Positions 1-7,052 of a stretch of 10,050 nucleotides of DNA are shown in pieces. The translations under genes and the position numbers were made by a program. The stretch's first letter is position 1. Each line of letters starts with the position of its first letter. The stretch is from Nitratifractor sp964650685 (GTDB lineage Bacteria; Campylobacterota; Campylobacteria; Campylobacterales; Sulfurovaceae), in NCBI GenBank assembly GCA_964650685.1, contig CAZYUW010000124.1:1-10050 (forward strand), read 5' to 3'. The notes beneath the pieces were generated by a model that was not told the origin of the DNA, ran no database searches, and worked only from the letters and a program-made list of their open reading frames with translations.

Positions 1-246
1 GTATGGATCCTGAAATATCCATGCCGTTTTTCCGGCATATATGGTTCCTCGGAGGGGCTCCAGATTGCCGGCTATGAGCTCCAGAAGGGTGGATTTGCCG
101 CTGCCGCTCTCTCCGACTATGGAGATACACTCTCCTCTCGCGATCTTAAGATCGAAATCTTCGTAGAGCATTTCGCCTTTCGGATATGCGAAATGGAGCT
201 TTTCTATTCTGAGTACGATATCGTCATCCCCCGTTGCTCTCTTCAT
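1..246 (-). CDS. ABC transporter ATP-binding protein, N-terminal fragment
   Basis: This is the first 82 codons of an ABC ATPase; the rest lies beyond the left edge. Reading from the ATG at 246, the protein has a beta-strand start (IVLRIEKLHFAYPKG), a Walker A P-loop GESGSGKST near residues 45-53, and a Q-loop segment IFQDPY at the window edge. The ABC signature and Walker B are off-window. It would power transport by hydrolysing ATP at the inner face of the cytoplasmic membrane. The substrate cannot be told from this part; no permease or binding protein is in view. The start is set by the arrangement TGATG: the last A of the proA stop is the first base of this ATG, so translation is probably coupled to proA, with only a weak AAGAGAG purine run upstream. 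Family assignment is firm, subfamily unknown. Confidence 0.9.
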   Translation of the reverse strand, partial: MKRATGDDDIVLRIEKLHFAYPKGEMLYEDFDLKIARGECISIVGESGSGKSTLLELIAGNLEPLRGTIYAGKTAWIFQDPY

Positions 247-1481
247 CACTCTCTTATCTGTCCGTGTCCATAGACTTTGTATTTGTAGGTTGTCAGTTCG
301 TTTATACCCATAGGTCCTCTGGCGTGGAGTTTGTTGGTCGATATACCCACCTCTGCCCCAAAACCGAAAACTCCTCCGTCGGTGAAGCGCGTAGAGGCGT
401 TTACATACACTGTAGAGGCGTCCACTTCGTCCAGAAATCTTTCTGCGGCCTCATAATCGGATGTGATTATCGCTTCGGAGTGCTGCGATCCATATCGTCT
501 GATATGGGCTATGGCTTCGTCGAGACCATCTACCACTTTGATGCTCAGGATATTGGCCAGATACTCCGTATCGAAATCCTCCTCGGTCGCCTTTTCTATA
601 TCTATAATCTCTCTGCTTGTATCGTCGCCTCTGAGTTCGGTGCCTTCTTTCATAAAAGCGTTGTACAGAGAGGGCAATATGCTCTGAGCTATGGCTTTGT
701 CGACAAGCAATGTCTCCATCGCGTTGCAGACTCCTGGCCTCTGACATTTCGCGTTTACGGCTATCGAGACAGCCATCTCCACATCCGCAGCCGAATGTAT
801 ATAGGTGTGGCAGAGTCCCTTGTCGTGTTTCACTACGGGCACTGTAGCGTTTTCGGATACATATCGTATGAGAGCCTCTCCCCCTCTGGGAACGATCAGA
901 TCCACATAGTTGTCCTGCCTGATCAGGTAATCCACCCCTTCTCTGCTGCTGTCAGGCAACAGTGATACTATCTCGGCAGGCAGAGAGTTTTTTTTCAAAA
1001 CATCCTGCATCACTTCCGCTATCGCTCTGTTGGAGTGCTCAGCCTCTTTGCCCCCCTTCAGTATGGCCACATTGCCACTCTTGAAACAGAGCGCCCCAAC
1101 ATCGGCTGTAACATTGGGACGGGACTCGTATATGACTCCTATCACGCCTATGGGTACCGACACCTTTTCTATCCTCAGATCGTCGTCGTTTCTCCAGCCC
1201 TCCAGTACTCTTCCAACGGGCTCTTTGAGGGCGGCTATCTCTCTGAGGGAATCCGCCATTGCCGCGATTCTTTTCCCATCGAGCATCAGTCTGTCTTTCA
1301 GGGCGTCGCTCAGTCCAGATCGTTCCGCCGCCTGCATATCCAGGCTGTTGGCATCCGAGATGCTTCTCGTCGAACTCTCTATCGCATCGGCCATCTCCTC
1401 CAGTATTCGGCGCTTGGTCCTGCCATCCAGTACGGCCGATACCGCACTGGCCGCTCTGGCCTTTTCCAGATACTCCCGCAT
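246..1481 (-). CDS. proA: Glutamate-5-semialdehyde dehydrogenase (gamma-glutamyl phosphate reductase)
   Basis: ProA carries out the second step of proline synthesis in the cytosol: NADPH-dependent reduction of gamma-glutamyl phosphate (made by ProB) to glutamate 5-semialdehyde. The 411-residue protein has the usual family length. It shows the nucleotide-binding region VPIGVIGVIYESRPN (about residues 109-123), LKGGKEA (141-147), the catalytic cysteine in RPGVCNAMET (Cys252), and the conserved tail FGFGAEVGISTNKLHARGP followed by GINELTTYKY. The frame is open to an ATG at 1520, but I chose the ATG at 1481 because a strong Shine-Dalgarno AAAGGAGA (1489-1496) lies 7 nt upstream. The 13 extra residues of the longer form would place that Shine-Dalgarno inside the gene. 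proB is not in view. The stop overlaps the start of an ABC ATPase, so the two are probably cotranscribed. Confidence 0.97.
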   Translation of the reverse strand: MREYLEKARAASAVSAVLDGRTKRRILEEMADAIESSTRSISDANSLDMQAAERSGLSDALKDRLMLDGKRIAAMADSLREIAALKEPVGRVLEGWRNDDDLRIEKVSVPIGVIGVIYESRPNVTADVGALCFKSGNVAILKGGKEAEHSNRAIAEVMQDVLKKNSLPAEIVSLLPDSSREGVDYLIRQDNYVDLIVPRGGEALIRYVSENATVPVVKHDKGLCHTYIHSAADVEMAVSIAVNAKCQRPGVCNAMETLLVDKAIAQSILPSLYNAFMKEGTELRGDDTSREIIDIEKATEEDFDTEYLANILSIKVVDGLDEAIAHIRRYGSQHSEAIITSDYEAAERFLDEVDASTVYVNASTRFTDGGVFGFGAEVGISTNKLHARGPMGINELTTYKYKVYGHGQIRE

Positions 1482-1518
1482 CCTTGAGTCTCCTTTCGTT
1501 TCCTGCTTCAAAGTAATC

Positions 1519-1538
1519 ATTGGGCTATTTTACCCAAT
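1519..1538. promoter_or_regulatory. Inverted repeat around the proA -10 box, candidate operator
   Basis: The sequence is ATTGGG (1519-1524), an 8-nt spacer (1525-1532), then CCCAAT (1533-1538), a perfect 6+6 inverted repeat. The spacer contains the predicted minus-strand -10 of proA, so a protein bound here would block RNA polymerase. The other reading is a chance match; 6-bp arms are not rare. Confidence 0.3.
1527..1532 (-). promoter_or_regulatory. Predicted proA -10 box (TAAAAT)
   Basis: TAAAAT on the minus strand matches the TATAAT consensus at five of six positions. Transcription would start near 1520, giving a leader of about 39 nt that contains the strong Shine-Dalgarno of proA. No TTGACA-like -35 is present at normal spacing, as is common in Campylobacterota. 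Confidence 0.4.
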
Positions 1539-1577
1539 ATAGAATGACAAATCGGCATAGAAAGCGCCAGGATTCGC

Positions 1578-1583
1578 TATACT
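1578..1583 (+). promoter_or_regulatory. Predicted sixA -10 box (TATACT), possibly leaderless
   Basis: TATACT ends only 6 nt before the ATG at 1590, so transcription would begin at or next to the start codon. There is no Shine-Dalgarno between the box and the ATG (the bases are GCTTTT), which fits a leaderless mRNA. Confidence 0.45.
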
Positions 1584-1589
1584 GCTTTT

Positions 1590-2093
1590 ATGAAAACGAT
1601 TTACCTGATGAGGCACGCCAAATCCTCGTGGAAAAAGCCGCTGGCGGATCACGAGAGACCGCTCAAAAAAAGAGGACGCAAAGCTGCCAAAAAGATAGGA
1701 GAGTATCTCGCAAAAAGAGATATACATTTCGACCTGCTGATAAGCTCCGACGCCAGACGAGCTGTAGAGACAACACGGATAGTTTCAAAAGCACTGGGAG
1801 AAAAAGTGTCTTCTGTTGTCATCATAAACACTCTGTATGGCGCTTCGCCAAACGATATACTCAGCGTCATTGCCGATATAGACGATAGCATCGAAAGCGT
1901 ACTGCTCGTGGGCCACAACCCAGACATCAGTCGAGCGGCGGTTATTCTCAGCGGTGAAAACGATCTGGACTGGATGCCTACGGCAGCAATAGCCGGTATA
2001 GTGTCAAACTACACACACTGGAAAGATTTCGCGAGAAATGGAGGGGAGCTGGTGTGCTATGCGACTCCCCGTACACTTGACGGAGAGTCGTGA
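1590..2093 (+). CDS. sixA: SixA-type histidine phosphatase family protein
   Basis: This is a 167-residue member of the histidine (RHG-type) phosphatase superfamily, in the small SixA branch (COG2062). The N-terminal LMRHAKSSW carries the RH pair, with His9 as the predicted phospho-accepting residue and Arg8 beside it. SSDARRAVETT (52-62) supplies the second conserved arginine region, and VGHNP (107-111) holds the second catalytic His109. E. coli SixA dephosphorylates phosphohistidine on HPt domains and on the nitrogen phosphotransferase protein. The real substrate here is unknown, and no sensor kinase is next to it. No signal peptide is seen, so the protein should be cytosolic. The gene is divergent from proA and ends 8 nt from the oppositely oriented DUF2059 gene. 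There is no Shine-Dalgarno before the ATG. The family is secure; the symbol reflects family membership and not proven function. Confidence 0.9.
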   Translation: MKTIYLMRHAKSSWKKPLADHERPLKKRGRKAAKKIGEYLAKRDIHFDLLISSDARRAVETTRIVSKALGEKVSSVVIINTLYGASPNDILSVIADIDDSIESVLLVGHNPDISRAAVILSGENDLDWMPTAAIAGIVSNYTHWKDFARNGGELVCYATPRTLDGES

Positions 2094-2104
2094 TCGCTCT
2101 TTTA
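2084..2104 (+). terminator. Weak terminator-like hairpin at the end of sixA
   Basis: AGAGTCG (2084-2090) can pair with CGCTCT (2095-2100) with one bulged T and a TGAT loop, followed by a short TTTT run. It overlaps the sixA stop codon. The stem is only six pairs and the T-run is short, so this is tentative. In the tight convergent layout, transcription may simply read through. Confidence 0.2.
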
Positions 2105-2632
2105 CTTGCTCTTCTCTTTTTTCACTGCCGAATCGATCTTTTCGGCTCTTTTTTCAACCTCTTTTTTCAACTCTTCGGAGTGCTCCGCTATGAGTTTTTT
2201 GGCTATATTCAAAGCTACCGTAAACGATCTGGGAACAAGCACCATGGACTTTTTGCCATACTCTGTAGAGTAAAAATCGTTCATTTTCTTCAACTCATCT
2301 GCCGTAAAAGTAGTGGCATATAGTTTGGCAAGTTCTTTCTTGATGGTATTCCAGTCGGCATACTTGCTGAAAAATTTCTCGTAGATATCCTTGTATGGTA
2401 CCATTGCAGGCTGACGCTTCAGCTGTACTTCCAGACCGTTTTGCAGACTCTTTTTGAGTACATCCTGCATCTTGAGTGTCTCAAACAGAGTCAACGCGGC
2501 CTTTTCGGCAGCCGGATCAATTTTTACCTCTTTTTTCTCTTCGCTCTTTTTCGCGTCTTCACCAGCGCTTAGAGTTGCGCCGCCAAGCAATACTCCCGCT
2601 ATCAGAAGTGCTTTTATGGAAGTTTTGATCAT
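2102..2632 (-). CDS. Exported DUF2059 domain protein
   Basis: This is a 176-residue protein with a Sec signal peptide: basic start MIKTSIK, a hydrophobic core at residues 8-20, and a likely signal peptidase I site near ATLSA-GE (about residues 19-25). A lysine/glutamate-rich linker follows (26-45). The DUF2059 region lies at roughly 84-140 and includes LYATTFTADELKKMNDFY and a following EYGKKS, the typical 'F(T/S)xxEL..l..FY.s..Gkk' core of the family. The C-terminus is a charged helix. It is predicted to be periplasmic. DUF2059 proteins have no settled function, so none is given. The ATG at 2632 has an AAAGGA Shine-Dalgarno (2638-2643) a few bases upstream. It has its own candidate promoter and lies 84 nt beyond the zinc-ribbon gene, so it could be the distal gene of that operon or separately transcribed. 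Confidence 0.85.
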   Translation of the reverse strand: MIKTSIKALLIAGVLLGGATLSAGEDAKKSEEKKEVKIDPAAEKAALTLFETLKMQDVLKKSLQNGLEVQLKRQPAMVPYKDIYEKFFSKYADWNTIKKELAKLYATTFTADELKKMNDFYSTEYGKKSMVLVPRSFTVALNIAKKLIAEHSEELKKEVEKRAEKIDSAVKKEKSK

Positions 2633-2660
2633 TTGTGTCCTTTAGAAATAAATTTGATGA

Positions 2661-2681
2661 ATTCTAACCTACTAAGGTTAA
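2661..2681 (-). promoter_or_regulatory. Candidate promoter and operator of the DUF2059 gene
   Basis: On the minus strand TAGAAT (2661-2666) is a five-of-six match to the -10 consensus, giving a start near 2654 and a leader of about 22 nt that includes the Shine-Dalgarno. Overlapping it is a perfect palindrome, TAACCT-ACTA-AGGTTA (2665-2680, reading the plus strand). The minus-strand TTAACCT (2675-2681) lies 8 nt upstream of the -10. The same seven bases occur at the same spacing before a -10-like box at 7153-7158. Confidence 0.4.
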
Positions 2682-2715
2682 CTGTTCGTTACCGTAAAAC
2701 GCTCCGCAACAACAC

Positions 2716-3861
2716 CTATCGACCGATAAAGATGTCCGTATCGACGACGGTGCCGGCGGCAGGTTGAGCGGGCGCTCCAAAAACAGCAGCGATATCCTGC
2801 CAGTAATATATCGCTGACAACAACAGCAAAATCGCGATAACAAGCAGAAAAATCTTGACATAACTGTATGGCCTGTTTCCAGCCACCATCCCGTTCTGAC
2901 CATTGATCACATAGTGGTATATCTTGCCTTTGTATTTGAAATGCGTACTCCACACCGGCAGAAGAGTATAGCTGTACGATTGGTTGAAGAAACTGCTCCG
3001 TATATCGTATATACGCTGTTCGTCACCTCCTATATCTCTGCGCACATCTCTTCGTATAACGCTTCTCATGATCGATTCGGCTTCAGCGTAACCGTCAGCG
3101 GGAGCTATCGTATACTCCTGAGACTCGAAACAGCTCAGATACTCCTCTTTGAACGACTTCATCTCCTGAGGATTCCAACTCCCTATCGATTTCAACAGAT
3201 ATACCGGCAATAAAGTATCGGCAACTATTATTATATCCCGAAAGTTTCTACTTACACTGCCGGAGACGGGAGTCCACCTGATCCGGCGTTCCTGCTCCTG
3301 CACGATAGTCTCTCTGCCATTGATGATCCTGCTGCGCTCTACGGTCACATAGTACGCGTCGCCTCTTTCTCCGCTGTAATCTGAAAATGTATCGGTATCG
3401 AAAAACCAGTGCGGGAGGTAAAAGCCGGTGAGCTCCTTTTGTGTATCTACCACATGTTTCAGCTCACTGGGAGCGAACCAGAGAGAACCGATCCATTTGG
3501 CGAAATTCTCGTGCGCCTCCTTTCTATCTATACGAAAAGGGAGCACCGAATCGGGCGTCAACGGATTGGCGCAGTCCACAATAGCGGGGGTTTCGCAATA
3601 CGGACACCTACTGCTGAATCGAAAGCTCTCGAACGAAAAAGAGGCTCCGCATTTGGGACAGTCGGTCTCTCTGTCGACACTTACCGGAGAGGTATCTCGT
3701 GAAGAGATCTCCGCATGCAAATCCTTTTTTCCCCATACCGGTTCACTATCTATGACGAGAGTTCTTTTGCAGTATGGACACGATAACTCACCACTCTTTA
3801 CAGAAAAACACATCGCCGAGCCGCAACCTGGACACAGATATCTCCTGCTTTCGTATTTCAT
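2716..3861 (-). CDS. YdjG-like zinc-ribbon (TFIIB-type) membrane protein
   Basis: The protein has 381 residues. Two zinc ribbons are visible at the N-terminus: Cys10/Cys13 with Cys28/Cys31, and Cys68/Cys71 with Cys86/Cys89, each as CxxC pairs. A long beta-rich middle region follows (about 105-330, with WTPVSG near 196-201 and LLPVW near 300-304). Then comes one membrane segment (about 336-354, VKIFLLVIAILLLLSAIYYW) and a short tail. This is the architecture of proteins often misannotated as 'primosomal protein N' or TFIIB-like zinc finger. The B. subtilis relative YdjG is encoded in the pspA-ydjGHI locus with an SPFH protein, and here too the upstream neighbour is an SPFH gene, 21 nt away. 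The likely role is a membrane partner of that SPFH protein (inference). The start has a weak AAAGG only 3 nt upstream. It is the last gene of the operon; no clear terminator follows it. Confidence 0.8.
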   Translation of the reverse strand: MKYESRRYLCPGCGSAMCFSVKSGELSCPYCKRTLVIDSEPVWGKKDLHAEISSRDTSPVSVDRETDCPKCGASFSFESFRFSSRCPYCETPAIVDCANPLTPDSVLPFRIDRKEAHENFAKWIGSLWFAPSELKHVVDTQKELTGFYLPHWFFDTDTFSDYSGERGDAYYVTVERSRIINGRETIVQEQERRIRWTPVSGSVSRNFRDIIIVADTLLPVYLLKSIGSWNPQEMKSFKEEYLSCFESQEYTIAPADGYAEAESIMRSVIRRDVRRDIGGDEQRIYDIRSSFFNQSYSYTLLPVWSTHFKYKGKIYHYVINGQNGMVAGNRPYSYVKIFLLVIAILLLLSAIYYWQDIAAVFGAPAQPAAGTVVDTDIFIGR

Positions 3862-3882
3862 GAACCTTTACCGCTCCGTCGA

Positions 3883-4980
3883 TCAAGCCGGCGGTGGCGG
3901 TGGAGGTGGAGGCGTGGCACCGAAAAGCTCCGACAGCGCCTCCGATGCCCTCTTCCAACCATCGTAACCCTCACTCCAGACATATGTATCTCTCGTAAGC
4001 TTTCCCTCGGCCACAAAACGCTTCAGTTCACCCATAGCGTAAGGACCTTCCGATTTGCCATTGACAGATATGAAATACTTACTTTCCGTCGGTGGTGGTG
4101 GCGGAGGTGTAGCGGACGACCCGCTGCCGGATTGCATTCCGGCTGCCATCTGCTGGGCCATCTGCTGCCCCATGGCCAACCCCATACCCATGCCGGCCAT
4201 ATCGCCCATTGTGCCGCCTTTGCCCAGAGACTGAGCGGCCTGATACTTAAGATGCTCGTCGAGATTGCCCGAAATAGCTCTGCTGCTTCTGGTGTCGAGA
4301 GCTTTTTCCACTTCCGGTGGCAAAGAGATATTTTCTACAAGTATTTTGGTCAGTTCCAGACCATACTCTTTAAAATATGGCGCTATGCCTTCGGTTACAA
4401 ACTCACCGAAGCGCTCATAATTGGCAGCCAGATCCAGAGCGGGAGTGTCATCCTGCCCCAGCACTACCGCCAGTTTGGAAACTATGAGGTTGCTCAACTG
4501 ATTCTCTATCTCATCTATCGTGAAGTGGCCGTCGGTTCCTACCACCTCTTTGAGAAAGGCTTCAGGATCGATAATCTTGATTTCGTATGTACCGAAAGCT
4601 CGAAGTCGCACCATAGAAAACTCCGGATCCCTCAGCATTATCGGATTTTTGGTCCCCCACTTGAGATCGGTGAAGCGTCTGGTGTTCAAGAAATAGACTT
4701 CCGCTTTGAACGGAGAACTAAATCCATGATCCCAGTGCTTGAGTGAAGTCAGTATCGGAAGGTTTCTCGTCTCGAGCTCATAGGTGCCCGGCCCCATGAT
4801 ATCGGCTATCTCACCTTCATTTACGAAAACGGCTATCTGAGACTCTCTAACGATAAGTTTGGCGCCATATTTGATCTCGTTGCCCTGCCTTGGAAAACGC
4901 CATACCATCGTGTCGTTGGAGTCGTCTGTCCACTCTATAACATCTATAAACTGTCCGCCGATCCATTCAAACAATCCCAT
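3883..4980 (-). CDS. YdjI-like SPFH domain protein with C-terminal GYF_2 domain
   Basis: This 365-residue protein starts MGLFEWIGGQFIDVIEW, as do SPFH proteins of the YdjI type (often labelled 'virion core protein'). The SPFH fold spans about residues 35-225, including YGAKLIVRESQIAVFVNEG, IMGPGTYEL and LTKILVENISLPPEVEKAL. It is followed by a Gly/Met/Gln-rich segment (254-283), a run of six prolines (292-297), a GYF_2-like domain (about 302-353; YFISVNGKSEGPYAMGEL, with W335 and W342), and eight prolines then Ala at the C-terminus (357-365). There is no TM segment, so membrane attachment probably depends on partners or the SPFH fold. SPFH proteins oligomerise and organise membrane regions; YdjI takes part in the B. 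subtilis PspA membrane-stress system. An AGGAG Shine-Dalgarno overlaps the TelA stop and the two genes are 3 nt apart, so translation is coupled. Confidence 0.88.
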   Translation of the reverse strand: MGLFEWIGGQFIDVIEWTDDSNDTMVWRFPRQGNEIKYGAKLIVRESQIAVFVNEGEIADIMGPGTYELETRNLPILTSLKHWDHGFSSPFKAEVYFLNTRRFTDLKWGTKNPIMLRDPEFSMVRLRAFGTYEIKIIDPEAFLKEVVGTDGHFTIDEIENQLSNLIVSKLAVVLGQDDTPALDLAANYERFGEFVTEGIAPYFKEYGLELTKILVENISLPPEVEKALDTRSSRAISGNLDEHLKYQAAQSLGKGGTMGDMAGMGMGLAMGQQMAQQMAAGMQSGSGSSATPPPPPPTESKYFISVNGKSEGPYAMGELKRFVAEGKLTRDTYVWSEGYDGWKRASEALSELFGATPPPPPPPPA

Positions 4981-4983
4981 CTT

Positions 4984-6171
4984 CTACTCCTGTGATTCGT
5001 TTTCAGGTTTTTGGAGCTTTTTGGTTCCCATAGACTCCTGTTTGGCTTTTACAGCCAAAAGCGCCTCTTTGAGAGCCGATTCTGTCTTTTTCAGCTCCTC
5101 TACTGCCTGCGCCCTCGCTCTCTTGCCCTCTTCGGCGATTCTAAGTGAATCGTTCAGTGTCTCTATGAGCGTGATGTTGGCTTTTTTAATGCTCTCTATA
5201 TCGAAAATGCCTCGCTCCATCTGTTTTCTGACTTCGGCGTTCGCCTCCCTCAGACCTTCCGCGTTCTTTTCGAGCAGCTCGTTGGTCAGATCACCCGCCT
5301 CTTTTATCGCTTTGGCGGCATCATGACTGCGAAATATCGTAACCGTCTGTGCCAACTGGTTTCTCCAGAGCGGAACCGTATTTACCAAAGTAGAACTGAT
5401 CTTGTTTATAAGCGACTTGTCGTTCTCCTGGATAAGCCTGATACTTGGTAGAGCCTGCATAGCCACCTGTCTGGAAAGACGCAGATCGTGCACTCTTCTT
5501 TCGAGATCATCCCTGAACGCCCTGATCTCCTTGAGATTCTGCACAGCCAGCATTTCACTATCCGACGCTTTTTTCTCATACTCTGGTATAACCTTCTCCT
5601 CCAGCTCTTTGAGCTTTCTCTCTCCGGCCTCTATATAGAGCTCCAGCTTCCTGAAATAGTCCAGATTGGCCTCATACAGCTTATCGAGAGAGACCACATC
5701 GGTCATCAGAGATGATTTATGTCTCTCCAGATCGTTGGCTATGACATCGAGCTGATTTCTCACATCTTCGTACTTCTGTATAAATACAGCCAGAGGTTGG
5801 GCGCGACCCAGCAGTTTGTCCCACCAGCTCAACTTTTTGTTGGGATTCAGAGAATCGATATCGAATCCTCTGATAGCCGCAACCATTTTATTGAGGGCTT
5901 CGCCGGCCGCTCCGGTATCTTTGCTTTGAACCCCCTCTATCATCCTGTTGGATATCTCGTCGAGTTTCTCCTGTGCCGCCGAACCGAAACGAATAACCGA
6001 ACCTGTATCGGACGGATCCAGTTCATCCATAGCTTTCTGGATATCGGACTCCTCTTCCGGCAAAGGGGCCGGCAGATTTTCACTTTTTTCCTCTATCGCC
6101 GCTTCTATTTTGGCTTTGACCGCCGTAGATATGCCGCTGCCCGGCTGCTCTTGCTGTCTGCTCTCTTCCAT
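4984..6171 (-). CDS. TelA family protein (toxic anion resistance family, YaaN-like)
   Basis: This is a 395-residue, mostly helical cytosolic protein of the TelA family (PF05816), which includes B. subtilis YaaN and the tellurite-resistance protein TelA. Numbered from the chosen start, typical features are SLNPNKKLSWWDKL near 107-120, long coiled coil through the middle, NKISSTLVNTVPLWRNQL near 256-273 (the conserved 'NT(I/V)PLW.NQ' signature) and LTNELLEKNAEGLREAN near 295-311. The biochemical activity of the family is unknown; despite the name, tellurite resistance should not be assumed. The frame opens with a GTG at 6204 that overlaps the XpaC stop as GTGA. I prefer the ATG at 6171 because a full AAAGGAGG (6183-6190) precedes it by 11 nt, slightly long spacing; the GTG start would add 11 residues. 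XpaC and TelA genes are also neighbours in B. subtilis (xpaC-yaaN). Confidence 0.9.
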   Translation of the reverse strand: MEESRQQEQPGSGISTAVKAKIEAAIEEKSENLPAPLPEEESDIQKAMDELDPSDTGSVIRFGSAAQEKLDEISNRMIEGVQSKDTGAAGEALNKMVAAIRGFDIDSLNPNKKLSWWDKLLGRAQPLAVFIQKYEDVRNQLDVIANDLERHKSSLMTDVVSLDKLYEANLDYFRKLELYIEAGERKLKELEEKVIPEYEKKASDSEMLAVQNLKEIRAFRDDLERRVHDLRLSRQVAMQALPSIRLIQENDKSLINKISSTLVNTVPLWRNQLAQTVTIFRSHDAAKAIKEAGDLTNELLEKNAEGLREANAEVRKQMERGIFDIESIKKANITLIETLNDSLRIAEEGKRARAQAVEELKKTESALKEALLAVKAKQESMGTKKLQKPENESQE

Positions 6172-6200
6172 GATCCGTTTCGCCTCCTTTTTATTTGGTT

Positions 6201-7052
6201 TCACTCTTTGATCTGCTCTTTCAGCACATCTATTCGTACATCCAGATCGAACTTTTCGTTCGATTTCAGTCTCTCGAGCTCTTTTTGAAATCTCACACTT
6301 ACATCGTCCAGTAGATCGTAAAGCCTCTTTTTCGTATCGTTGTCTATCTCTTTTTCATCCATGGCCACATATTTGGAGGTGACGCCGGCCACTCCATCTA
6401 TAAAAACGACAAGAAACTTTCTGGCCGATCTCATATCTCTGGGATCCGAAGCTATGGCATCCAGAATCTCCTCCGCTTTACGCACGGACTTCTCCACTCT
6501 CTCGTGCAGTACCCTGTCGTGTATGCGGGAGTTGTCGTCCTTGATCCTTTCGAGCGTATCGCGAGCCTCGTTCAGACTGCGCAACAAAATATCTGGATCC
6601 ACATCACCTGTGACGGGAAGTTTGTCGCCTGCGGGATCGCGCCCGTAATAGAGTATCGCTCCGACTCCACCCAGTATGGACACGAAAAGTGTGCTCCAAA
6701 AACCGCTATGGGAGATCAGTGAACCGATATAGAATATCACGAGAGAGAGCACTATTGCCGAAACACTTTTGTATGGAACACGGGGCGCTCTGGCCAGTAC
6801 AGCTCTTTTATACTCCTCTTCCATCTCCAGCCCTTTGGACATCATGGCCGAAACGCCGCTCATCATCACGAACGCTCCTATCTTGAACAAAAACGCCATA
6901 TACTCTCCCTTTACAAGGGATACGACTGCCCATACGAACATTATGGATAGAAAAAAATAGAGCAGATATGGTTTTTTGGCTCCGCTTCTCATCTTGCTTC
7001 TGTCTGTGCGCTCCACACGCTTGACGCTGCCACTCATCTCATCATCCGCCAT
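6201..7052 (-). CDS. XpaC family integral membrane protein
   Basis: This 283-residue protein matches the XpaC family (PF10112, '5-bromo-4-chloroindolyl phosphate hydrolysis protein'). That name comes from an old colony phenotype and is not a demonstrated enzyme activity. Four membrane segments are predicted, at about 29-47, 53-71, 97-114 and 118-136, in two hairpins. A cytosolic helical domain follows (about 153-275) with the family-like stretch ARKFLVVFIDGVAGVTSKYV (210-229). I start it at the ATG at 7052 and not the GTG at 7055: the ATG shares its A with the stop of the upstream 24-codon ORF (TGATG), and no good Shine-Dalgarno precedes either codon, so translation is probably coupled. Its own stop TGA overlaps a possible GTG start of the TelA gene. 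It probably anchors the TelA and SPFH partners at the membrane (inference). Confidence 0.87.
   Translation of the reverse strand: MADDEMSGSVKRVERTDRSKMRSGAKKPYLLYFFLSIMFVWAVVSLVKGEYMAFLFKIGAFVMMSGVSAMMSKGLEMEEEYKRAVLARAPRVPYKSVSAIVLSLVIFYIGSLISHSGFWSTLFVSILGGVGAILYYGRDPAGDKLPVTGDVDPDILLRSLNEARDTLERIKDDNSRIHDRVLHERVEKSVRKAEEILDAIASDPRDMRSARKFLVVFIDGVAGVTSKYVAMDEKEIDNDTKKRLYDLLDDVSVRFQKELERLKSNEKFDLDVRIDVLKEQIKE

Noticed and set aside
234..965. Long plus-strand ORF opposite proA
   Set aside because: It is antisense to a full-length ProA with all family motifs, and its translation has no recognisable domain.
3890..3916. GGN-type repeat as a phase-variable microsatellite
   Set aside because: The triplets are mixed (GGC, GGT, GGA) and encode proline on the minus strand; length changes would keep frame, so on/off switching is not expected.
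5719..6288. 189-residue plus-strand ORF opposite the TelA gene
   Set aside because: It is a shadow of the TelA and XpaC frames, with low-complexity Phe/Ser/Arg composition and no supported start.
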